In this document: positions 54,858-64,000 of the stretch, piece after piece | Numbering within the stretch: position 1 is the stretch's first letter | Layout of the letters: each line of letters opens with the position of its first letter | Assembly (NCBI GenBank): GCA_949715645.1 | Contig: OX454527.1 | Location: forward strand, 45,315,803-45,379,802 | Source of the DNA: Portevinia maculata | Lineage: Eukaryota > Arthropoda > Insecta > Diptera > Syrphidae | Direction: 5' to 3' | DNA: 64,000 nucleotides | Notes under the pieces: model-generated | Told to the model about the DNA's origin: nothing | The model's database searches: none | What the model saw: only the letters and a program-made list of their open reading frames with translations | Position numbers and translations under genes: made by a program

Positions 54858-56536
54858 TTAGCGGTAAATACGTTCTCTAATCCGCATCGGAAACAGAAGG
54901 GTTTTTGCGGTAGCTTTAGGCAGTCGAACCTAGAATGTCCGGGCTCCCTACAAATCCAACAGATTAAAGCGCTGCGATCGCGCTGTCTGTAAGCTACTGC
55001 GTCCACTCTTACTTCGTCGGAATTAGAGTCGTTAAGATCGTCATCCCTGACTTCACACACGTTCCTCCGTACTGGAGCTCCCGAGGTGAATCTGGGTTTG
55101 CTTAAAGAGTCGCCTCTTGATTCTGCTAAAAAGCGTTCGATGCTTCTGCACACGTAGACAAGCTCTGCCATGTCTGAGGTGTTAAAGGTGAGCAGATACT
55201 GTCCTATTAGGCGCTTGACGTTGCGCTTGACAATTTCAATTAACTCTCGATTTGCCTTAGGGAACTTCAACTTAGCGTTGAGCCTTAGCAGCGTTCCGTA
55301 ATAGGCGTCGAAAGTTTCTTGATCGCCCTGGAGGCGTGCTGACATTTGTCGAAAGATCTCGAAGTCAGACTCCAGACTGCGATACTGCTCTAGAAGAGCC
55401 AAACGTAGTGCTTCCCAAGTTGCCTGAGGATTCTTCTTGATCCACCCCCAGAACCAGAGCTTGGGTTGACCCTTCACCAAATGGTGAAAATTCAACACCA
55501 CGTCTGCCCATGAAGCGTTACAAGCTTCGCGCTGTCTGCCTACTTGCAGCAGAAAATCATCTATTGACAATTCTTCGTTGTCGAAGTGAATATCCCACTT
55601 CGGGATATTATGGTACCTAGGATAAGAACTCGCCTGCGACGGCCCTTGAGAGGGTGCTTGCCTCTCGACGTTGGGTCGTGGCGACGATGAGTCTAAATTC
55701 ATGTTGCTTAATTGCGCCAGGAAATTATCTACGTTGGCGCTCCTTGCCATGTGTACGGGGTACACAAGGGGTTCGTTAGCCTGAGGTTCTCCGGGTGGAG
55801 GACTCGAGCTAAGAATAAATTCTGGCCGGCGGGTGTTCTGCGCGGCTGCTGTCACATTCGGTTGGGTATATGGCTGGGTTACGGTGCCAGGAGGATCCAT
55901 GCCTCTTCTCGCTTGCGCGATGCCAAGCCCTGAAGGACCTGGGTTGTATTGGGGCAAAGGCCTCAACACGGCTTCCCGCAAAATACTAGCCATGTCTTGC
56001 CGCATCACTGCTCGACTGCGGTCAAGTTCTTCTCTGATATGTCTGAGTTCTTCGGCGCGCCTTAACCCCACGGTAGCCGTAACGACTTGCTGAATATATT
56101 GCTCGAACTGAGCGCTATCGTTGGCTTCACCTGCGCCTGAACCGTTAGGTTCTGGAGCGCTCGACGGTCCGGGATGTCCTAAGACTTCCTGAATCGGTGC
56201 TGCTACGGCAGATGCTTGGCCCAAAGGCTGAATATCGTTAGACCCGTGTGGTGGCTCGTCAATGGGAAAAGGTCCTAGTCTCTCATACTGAGGTACTACT
56301 TCCACCTCCCTGGCTTGCCGAAATTCTGGATATGTCTGGTGACCCGAGGCATCCGAGGATACTCCCGGGTTGTCTGGATTGTCCTGTCGAGGGTTCCCCG
56401 GCTCGCTGGGCAGTCCCGATTGTTTTGGGATTGCTCCGCGGCTGGATGGAGTTCCTTCCCTTCCTAGACCTCTAGTGGAACGGCGGGTTGCTTTCCAAAC
56501 GCCTTCCGGTCGGCCTGCGTTGGATGGGTTCGACAT
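54767..56536 (-). CDS. gag: Gag protein of the LTR retrotransposon (589 aa)
   Basis: Structural protein of the cytoplasmic virus-like particle. The N-terminal half is Pro/Gly/Ser-rich and disordered-looking. The middle holds the capsid-like region (DIHFDNEELSIDDFLLQVGR, WADVVLNFHHLVKGQPKLWF, DFEIFRQMSARLQGDQETFD), as in other Gypsy gags and Arc-like capsids. The C-terminus has one canonical zinc knuckle, CWICREPGHSRFDC, and a second, CFRCGLENVFTANC, in which the usual His is Val. The stop at 54767 lies inside the start of pol. The frame is intact. Confidence 0.9.
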   Translation of the reverse strand: MSNPSNAGRPEGVWKATRRSTRGLGREGTPSSRGAIPKQSGLPSEPGNPRQDNPDNPGVSSDASGHQTYPEFRQAREVEVVPQYERLGPFPIDEPPHGSNDIQPLGQASAVAAPIQEVLGHPGPSSAPEPNGSGAGEANDSAQFEQYIQQVVTATVGLRRAEELRHIREELDRSRAVMRQDMASILREAVLRPLPQYNPGPSGLGIAQARRGMDPPGTVTQPYTQPNVTAAAQNTRRPEFILSSSPPPGEPQANEPLVYPVHMARSANVDNFLAQLSNMNLDSSSPRPNVERQAPSQGPSQASSYPRYHNIPKWDIHFDNEELSIDDFLLQVGRQREACNASWADVVLNFHHLVKGQPKLWFWGWIKKNPQATWEALRLALLEQYRSLESDFEIFRQMSARLQGDQETFDAYYGTLLRLNAKLKFPKANRELIEIVKRNVKRLIGQYLLTFNTSDMAELVYVCRSIERFLAESRGDSLSKPRFTSGAPVRRNVCEVRDDDLNDSNSDEVRVDAVAYRQRDRSALICWICREPGHSRFDCLKLPQKPFCFRCGLENVFTANCPRCRENPRTNYSRTGEGSSKNTKPAIEQ

Positions 56537-57691
56537 ATTGACACTTCAAACTAAGCGGTCTGTATGCTCGCGTCGGACGGACTCAAACACGTGCCGTTGC
56601 GAGCCAAAAAGGGAAAAATCTTAAACTAATTTCACTTAACTAATGAATTCTTAAAGGGGGTTTCTTCCCTGTAATAGGAGCTGAGGTCTTTATTCAAGGT
56701 GACCCAGTTCCTAATACGGAATGAGATTATTGTCGAATTCCGTTCGAGTTCGACAAAAAAAAACTTCAAAAATAAATGTGTTGGTGATTAAATATATGGC
56801 TGTAGATATATGAAAACATACAAAAGAAATTCCCATATACTACAGTAAACTATTAAATGAATGTTGATGTTAGAAAAATAATTACTAAGTCCTATAAGCT
56901 TATACTATTTACAAAACTTAAACTGCTTAAATATCAAAAAAACTACTATTATCTTACATTGGTTGAGGTAAGGTCGAATACAAGGTTTCTCCGGGAGTTT
57001 AGAAAACTTCCGGTCCGTGAGTGAGAGAACTGTCTCTCTATCTCTTCGAGCTGCTGCAGATGAATTAATTCCGACATATAGGTTTTAGACTTGGTTAGGA
57101 AGCTGTGAGGAATGCAGAACTTCTTTTGCGTACGGCAACAGATGCGCGCGCGGGGAATAATATCAACCCACACGCCGAGCTCGCACGCGCCAAAGCTCCG
57201 CTACCTCCATCTGTGTGGATCCCTAAAACGCCGAGGCTCTACCTCGCCCGCTTGGGATCGAGTGGCGTCTTCGCACACGAGCTCTAGGCGAATTTACCAT
57301 GCCCAAAGCTGGACTAAAGATCTCCCACTCCTCTTTAAGGATTGCACGAGGATGTTCTTGCTACCGCAGTACTCGCAACTAACGAACGCGGCGAACTGCT
57401 TCGGCCACGTTTAGGACTAAGCTGGGGTAACATGAAAAGATGGGTTCGCTCCGCACTGAGGAACGAATCTCGCGCCAATGGCTCCACTGCCAAAGTTCAT
57501 CTTAAAGGAAGATGTTGTTACATCCTATAAACCGCAAAAGTAAACTTTTGAAAAACCCCATGCCGAAACAAAAGTTCCGAGGGAAAAATGAAAACGTCTG
57601 AAAAAAATTCATCTCATCGGGTGCTACTGACACAAGTGTCGTAGACTGCTCTTCATCAGGCCCCACACTTCATCGGGCCCCGGTAATTCGG
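56537..57691 (-). other. Untranslated leader of the LTR retrotransposon
   Basis: About 1.15 kb between the primer-binding site and gag, with only short frames. Expected to contain packaging and dimerisation signals; none can be recognised by eye. Confidence 0.7.
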
Positions 57692-57709
57692 GCCCCACGT
57701 TGGGCGCCA
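57692..57709 (-). promoter_or_regulatory. Primer-binding site, tRNA-Lys type
   Basis: Minus strand TGGCGCCCAACGTGGGGC, 2 nt inside the 5' LTR. It is complementary over 18 nt to the 3' end (with CCA) of insect tRNA-Lys(CUU) as I remember it (...GCCCCACGTTGGGCGCCA). Confidence 0.9.
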
Positions 57710-57711
57710 CC

Positions 57712-60700
57712 TGTAACAAACTCCCCCTTCCCCTCTTATTACTGGCCTCTCGTAGTAGCAATAGTAGAAGCTCGAAGTTCGACTATGGGTACCGCCAAAC
57801 AGGCCCACCACCACGGGCGCCACCTGTAACGTAACGCTACCCTCTTGGGTGCTGAATACACCTCGCCTCACTTCTACGAGATCCCTTGTGCGTTCCTCCG
57901 ATGTTCGGGTATGTACCAGGATATCCGGACAGTCGCATACCTCGGGGCTGTCCGCTAGAATCGGCTGGTCCCCCCCGCTTACAGGCGCTTAGGGAACAGC
58001 TGACCTCCTGGGAACACTCCAAAAGGGTGTCCGACCACTGGCTGCTAGGCACGACAACATTCCCACGCTAGCTCAACGGCGGGTGTGGATTCTTGCTGCC
58101 AGCTCGGACTGGTGTCACATTATTAACGTGCCATGTACATATCTGTCATTGCGGAAGGTTGACAGGTGTCAGTGTCATCCTTCCCTCCTCTTTCCAGCGT
58201 ACGGTTGGTCTGTCGCTGCTAAGCCTCCATACAGGAGGTTGATCGCGGTGTGAACGACCGCCTTCTCCATCCGGACCTAAGAAGAGTACACCCCGGTACA
58301 AGCAGTACGATCCTGCAGCAACTCCCTGCTCCAGCTCAGCTGGAGGAGACGACGTCGGTAACCTCGAAGGGTTGGGGAGAAGAAAGATGAAATAGTTTCT
58401 CCCCCGTGCTGGCCCACCCCGCCACGCCTGTGCGCGGACACCATGGCCGTCGCGCCGCACTATTGACGACGGCCCCTACTCCGAAAAGGGAGTAAGGTTC
58501 CCTTCACTACAGGAAAACTTTACCCCCGCATTATTGCTACTCCCTCACTCACCTTGACCCTTCATCGACCCTTACCTGAAAGATACTTTAAACCTCCATC
58601 TTAGTCTCTCTGACTAGGATTCAAAACTAAGTACAACTGTAACATTCATTTCCCGGTTCGTTGGGATTATTTATTTCCAAAAGAAGAAAATACTTAAGAA
58701 GAAATTGAAATATTAAGTACTATATTCTAATCTAAAGAGAGCTTAACTTATGAACAAAAGAATGTCCGATCTAGGCCTTCGATGGCTTACGTCCTTAAAA
58801 TTACCTTGCACAATAGGATACTATTCTTATCTTATAAATTTAATTTAGTTCAGGCCTGCTCAGAAGGAGCTGTTCCAAAAATGAAACAAAACCGAACGTC
58901 TGCCCGAGAGGGGCTACAATGCAATAGCGGATGCATATTCTTAAATTAAAAAAAAACAAATACACAAACTCAATATCACGCTTCAGGTCCGGAAGGGACT
59001 TAAAATTCGCTTAGGCGGAATGGACAGACTAGACAACGGTCAATACAGGTAAAAGTATTTCGGTTATACCGTAACTAAACCTAACGTATACGACAAAAAC
59101 GCAAATACACGACACGGATATTATTTGGACTACGAGTGGTGTTAATTCGACGGATAATTCTGTAACGCGGAACTCATTTACTAGAGGTAACCTCTATTCC
59201 TTTTCTAAACCTCTTCATATATATATATCTATCTATATATAGGTATTTACATATATTTCATCCGAACCGTTGAACGAAAACGTACTGAGTCAGCTCCTCG
59301 GGGCTCTGACCAATACTCGCTGGTGTTAAGCGATCGGGCTCTTCTAGCTTGGGGAGATTATAAATCTTCCTCGTCAGACAATTTCAAGGCAGGTGCGACG
59401 TTATATAATGGTTATTAAATGGTAAATGTAGTCAATTTAGCAACAATATAATGTAGTTATGCAATCGTACTTACATGGTAACTCCTCCTCGATGTGCGCA
59501 CAGCGATGAAAGTACCTGTTTTAAATCTGTCAATAGTAGAGAAATGCTAAATTTACCACTTAAAAATTATGGTCTTGCCGACGCAAAATCTTAATTAACT
59601 CTCTCGATACGAGCATGAAGCAAAATGATCCTCAATCCCTAATGCTGAGACGTAATAAACATCTCATAAGTGAGAGTGTGTGTGAGTGAGCTGGCACAAG
59701 ACCCACGAACAAATGATCCGAGTGCTCTTGACTCGAGTCGACGGGTGACGACACTAACTCAACAGTTGGACGTACCGTCCTATGTCTAATCCGTTCAGGA
59801 GTCGCGATGTAGTGGTTGGAAAAGCCACCACTACTACGAACGATGATTCCTCCGAGGAATCGAATTCACAATAAAGGAAAAGTTATGCCGAGCGGGGATA
59901 TAAGTTTCTATAACCTCGCACTCGCGGACGTGCGGTGAGAATATTGGCCCGAAGGTCGTTGACCTTTACCGAGTGACATGAAATTCGCCCGAGCGAATGA
60001 ATTAAAAGAAATGCAATTAAAAGAACATTCTCCGTGCGAATGTGTTTGGAGAAAGAATAATGAAAAGTCACCTATATGGTGCCCACTCTACCCCACTGCT
60101 TAATGAAAACTACCCCACTATCACTGCATGCACTATAAAACTAATTTTATATAAAAAAATCACTGTAGCTGGATCGCCTAGCGCTGCTTGCTGCTGCTGG
60201 TGGTGCTGGGGCCGCTTGTGGCCGAATTAAGGGTGGGATCCCGTTGGGATCTACTAAAGCTGTGGTCTATACGACCAGAAGAATCGAGTTGGGGTGCTGT
60301 GGCCGCTTGTGGCCTAAATATAGGTGAGGTCGCTTGTGACCGAAATATCGTTGGGGTCGCGTAGACCAAAGTAGAGATGATGAGGTCGCTGTGGACCGAG
60401 TGAAATGATGAGGTCACTGTGGACCGAGAGAAATGATGAGGTCACTGTGGACCGAGAGAACCTGTGTGGAAAATTAGAAGCGCATTAGTATGCGAAGTTG
60501 CACCTCGTTCTCGAGTGGACTCGATGCTTACCTTCGACGTTGTACGTCTGGTGTCTTGAAAAATGAAAGGGATGCTGCTGATGATGCTTCGTCTACTCGC
60601 AATTTGGAGTAGTTGCGGTGGCTTCCTGCTTTTGTGGAGGTGAAAATCGTTTTCCAACTGTTCGCGTGGGGTTAAGACGGGGATACGCGTCCCACGTGAC

Positions 60701-61288
60701 TGCTGCTACTCCCGAAATCTGCCTAATGTCGTGTGAAAAATAACGCTTCCTAGCGTGTGTACGGCTGCTCCTTCCTCTGGACTATTGGCCAGTCGCTTTC
60801 CCGGGTGATTCGTCGGGATTCTGCGCCGCCTGTCCACGGAGAAGTCGGAATAATTCCCAAAGAAAATGTGGGTTTTGGTTTCCGCGCTTTTTAGAGAAGA
60901 CTGCTGGGAGCAATTTCCTCCAATCCTCGTATGTTGTCTGGACGCTTCGTGTGGCTGCTGCCGAGATGGCTTCGGATTAGTATTGTGTATTACCTTTAAT
61001 GGATGTGCCTCCTCCAAAAGAAGAAGGGGTCCGTCCGTCCGAGTGGCTAATTGTGAAATGCCAATGGCTTCCTAGCCGTCACTGCATTTCCTCTTACTAG
61101 TTAGGTAACTGCGAGTGAGTGCATCCCATGCCTCTTAGGTGGATTTATGCGGTGTTTGCATGCGGAATTCGGTTCTCTTGCTGACGATGTTGCTGTCAGT
61201 AGGAATTCTGATGTAATCGTATTCCATTGGGGAGAATGTTGCATGCGAATGTCGTTTTCCTTTGGTAAAGGTGACATGGTTTGTTACA
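57712..61288 (-). repeat. 5' LTR (3577 bp)
   Basis: Copy of 47321-50896 and the presumed promoter of the element. Minus-strand AATAAA at 58670-58675; TATA-like TA-rich tract near 59217-59242. An internal gggcgccacctgtaac at 57815-57830 repeats the primer-binding-site/LTR junction. Confidence 0.95.
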
Positions 61289-61648
61289 CCCTGTGCTAGT
61301 TACATCTCTTGCCGGCGGTAATTCACGTTACAAACGTAAACATTTCGACATAATCTTTGTCTTAAAATGTTGTGAATGAATTATTTAACTAATATGGCAC
61401 AAATACATGAGAAATTGAACATAAAATTGGCTACAAAATGAATTCATTCATTTTTCCGTACAAAAAACCTTTTCTGTTCGATGACAAATCATTCCAATTA
61501 TCGTTTCTATGATGTATTCGTTTTAATGTGTTTGCTTTTCCACTATTTACGTATTGCTATAACTATAATATATAAATGGCTTCCGGACTCTTCTCAAAGG
61601 CACTCTGAATGACGGATATTTCGGCCTATTCAGCGCAATCTTTTATTC
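61289..61648. other. Right flank of the LTR retrotransposon
   Basis: Starts with the target duplication ccct. AT-rich; nothing recognisable. Confidence 0.5.
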
Positions 61649-62162
61649 TGTTACGAATTTCCATACAAACATTCGAAATGTAAATAAAATGTGGTGCCAA
61701 AGTTTGTTATGAAATATGTGATAATTCACGAAAGAATAAAAGACGAATTTCTGTGTCTTTTATCATAAAAGATTTGAAAGTGAAGAAGAAAAGGTATCTC
61801 CGAGGTACTCTTTTTTATGAAAACAGTATTAAACAATGTTCCGGGATTTGGGGATTCCGGAATTTTTGTTTTTGGGGATTTTTTTTTGGGATATAAAAGG
61901 TGTCGCAGGAGCACCCAAGACATTGTACTTTTTAACAGCGATGAAGTTGTGCGATTTCAAGCAATGACAGTAGTGAAAAGTATAGTGAAAAGAATAAGAG
62001 ATTTTATTGTTGATTAATTATTGTGAAAAAGTATAAAGTGAATTGTTGTATGCAATAAGTGAATTCTGGATAATAGAGAATAAAGATATTGAAAGAGAAC
62101 TAATAAAGACTAATTAAATAGAATACGGTGTTATATTTTCGAATCCTAGCCTGAATGTAACA
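61649..62162 (+). mobile_element. Probable solo LTR of another retrotransposon
   Basis: Begins TGTTACGAAT and ends AATGTAACA (TG...CA with inverted ends). Contains TATAAAAG at 61892-61899, followed about 20 bp later by a cap-like region, and AATAAAG near 62089 and 62102 just before the end. Size (514 bp) and layout fit an LTR. The flanking tetranucleotides (attc, atct) do not match, so the boundaries or the solo-LTR reading are uncertain. Confidence 0.45.
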
Positions 62163-64000
62163 ATCTCTATTTAAAAATCGTAAACGAAATGCAAAATGTT
62201 TTTGTTGAAGACGAAGACACTGATCACTTTAGCTGGAGTTAAGATTGATTAAGTACTGCTATGTTTCCACCAAAAAATAAAACGAGATTAAGTCCAAAAA
62301 ATAAAAATAATGTATCTTCAAGTGTCTCTACCAAAAAATAAAAAATAGATTAATTTGACGTTTGGCACTCTGTCCCTCATTTCGACTCTGAAATTGAGAG
62401 CCTGCATGACATTTCAATCATTGTATAACTACAAAGGTAAACTCACCCTATTATTCTTCTTGCACAGCATAAAACACAACTTCGTTAAAGCCTCGGTAAC
62501 CAATTTGCAATATTATCCTCATCGTTTTCATAAGATCATTTTTACACAAATTTCGGGCATCTGCTCAATTTCGGGATACTCAATGCAAATGTCACACGCT
62601 GAAAAAACGAAACGCTAGTGTCCTGTAGTAATACACATATTTCATTTGCATCTACCTTATCCTCATCAGTACCTACTTACCAAGATTCTAGTCATCACAA
62701 TCCTGATCGTAATCACTGTTTGGCACGAACTCGCACATTAAATCAATCGACAGCTCAACGAAATGGCAAATACAAGGAATTTCTGAATCACTGCCGTTTG
62801 CATTTCCTTGTTTGGTGATGTTTTTTTTTTTTATAATTTGCTTACGCTAAATGGGTTTTCCGTAAATGTTACAGTACCCTTATTGTGCTATGAACACGGC
62901 GCAAGCATTTATGAACAGCAACCAGCACCTAACAATGGCATATTTCATTGCATGCTTTTCGATGCTACTTTGGCCAGGATTTCAACGCACGACCTTCCAA
63001 TCACTAAGCGAATACAATTTACTTTTACTTTTAAATTTATTTTTTATTCAATATTAGATATTAACTTACATACTAGACAAAAATGATTAAATCTTACTTA
63101 GAATTAACAGGATACTTATTCTTAATTAATTGTCCATATGCAGACGTTCTAAACTTAACTATAACCTTATAATTATTGTCTTTCGGCCTAAAAACTATTT
63201 CACGAACTAATTTAACATATTATTTTTTATCGAGAACATTTTTTCAAAAACTCGGCATCACTATTTAAATTTTATATTTAATATAAAAACAAATTACAAA
63301 CTTCCTACTCTACTTACTTAAACTACTTAATGTATTCTAACTATAATTGGGAATCTGAGCACTCGTTGCCTTACGCAACAAGTGGTCAAAATCTCCATAA
63401 AACGCCCTAACTAACTTAATCTAACTTAAGAACTAAGAGGATGTTACCTAGAGTAACGCACCGTCCTGGGAGTGCATGTTGACCACTCCCCCCTCAATAA
63501 GTCACCAAAATTCGGAGAATTGCTTTTCCGTATCGAATGTATCCCTCTCCGCTACTGCGGTACTAACATTGGCGAGGCCCCGCCGCGGATTAGCCACTTA
63601 TATCTCTTGCTGCGGTAGCGGTGGTATAATACCGGGATACCATCCCTCGTCTGTACCAGCCCTTTCGCATCAAAATGGATAGATGGCTGAGGCGGGATAA
63701 AGACAGACCGGAGCGTACTCTCTATGTACATTTCATTGGGGTAGTAAGCCCCAAAGATCAGGCTATTGTCGCTGGCCATCGCCCTTGCAACGTGCCTTCG
63801 AGTCACGTTAATGAGAAAATTGTCAATCCTATTCGTATAGGACCTTGTTGTGATAGTATTTTATATAGTTGGATTGAGGCGTTCGTAACAACCGGAGATA
63901 TGCCCTTAGACATTTTCTCTCCAAAACCCGAATCTTTTTCATGTAACTAGGCGTTATATTAAACCACAATGGACAACTCGTAGCAATCGACCTTGACTCT
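62163..64000. other. Right end of window, no gene recognised
   Basis: AT-rich, with a three-unit ccaaaaaataaaa microsatellite at about 62267-62345. A 7-bp-stem hairpin (gggagtg ... cactccc) lies near 63469-63492. The GC-richer tail (63430-63950) has open frames on both strands (plus 63675-63950, minus 63552-63806) without a motif I recognise; it may be part of another mobile element running off the edge. Confidence 0.4.

Larger units (their letters stand above)
47321..61288 (-). mobile_element. Complete Ty3/Gypsy-type LTR retrotransposon, 13,968 bp
   Basis: Order on the minus strand: 5' LTR (57712-61288), primer-binding site (57692-57709), leader, gag (54767-56536), pol (51336-54857), A-rich stretch, 3' LTR (47321-50896). 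The 4-bp TSD is CCCT (47317-47320 and 61289-61292). LTR ends are TGTAACAAA...TTTGTTACA. No env frame exists between pol and the 3' LTR. The domain order PR-RT-RNase H-IN is that of Ty3/Gypsy. Long LTRs plus a tRNA-Lys primer recall the Osvaldo/Ulysses group of Drosophila, from memory only. Both main frames are open and the LTRs look nearly identical, so insertion was recent. Confidence 0.95.

Overview
This window is animal nuclear DNA, almost certainly from a higher fly (Diptera, Brachycera; a tephritid-like genome is my guess). Four spliced protein-coding genes can be reconstructed, and their closest recalled relatives are Drosophila proteins. Introns range from about 50 bp to several kb, and most of the rest is layered transposable elements.

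Left part (1-6.1 kb): the gene for the negative elongation factor subunit NELF-E lies on the minus strand (exons at 5992-6072, 5749-5932, 5366-5693 and 5151-5317). Its last short exon is not in the window, so the nested retrotransposons at 1-5.0 kb appear to fill its terminal intron. One 5'-truncated LINE (1662-4547, 11-bp target duplication) itself carries two later LINE insertions, each with its own target duplication.

8.4-14.9 kb: an eight-exon plus-strand gene for a PUS7/TruD-family pseudouridine synthase (740 codons, frame consistent over all junctions). Its 3.9 kb intron 5 holds a pogo-like DNA transposon interrupted by a LINE, plus a Harbinger-type MITE. 15-25.9 kb is gene-poor. It holds a repeat with a 5S-rRNA-like core, a ~108-bp tandem array ending in an inverted unit, degraded LINEs and a tRNA-type SINE. 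25.9-27.8 kb: a six-exon BTB/POZ plus two-C2H2-finger transcription factor gene (526 codons), followed by a mariner-like element with a SINE inside it.

33.2-36.5 kb: an omega-class glutathione transferase gene on the minus strand (three exons, 246 residues). Its first exon, first intron and the start of exon 2 were duplicated in tandem (unit 2, about 40.15-46.27 kb). Unit 2 has an intact-looking first exon but an exon 2 that breaks off just before the catalytic Cys. Comparing the units gives natural empty sites for a 3.0 kb Harbinger element (37091-40115, TTA) and a mariner-like MITE (40588-40819, TA). A fold-back element with a hAT-like MITE inside it also sits in unit 2.

47.3-61.3 kb: a complete, very young Ty3/Gypsy-type LTR retrotransposon on the minus strand, 13,968 bp long, with unusually long (3.58 kb) LTRs that look nearly identical, a CCCT target duplication, a tRNA-Lys primer-binding site, and uninterrupted gag (589 aa) and pol (1173 aa). 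To its right are a probable solo LTR and AT-rich DNA without recognisable genes. I found no tRNA gene, true rRNA gene or CRISPR array. The most unusual items are the giant-LTR retrotransposon, the 5S-derived repeat, and the glutathione transferase duplication with a second potential first exon.
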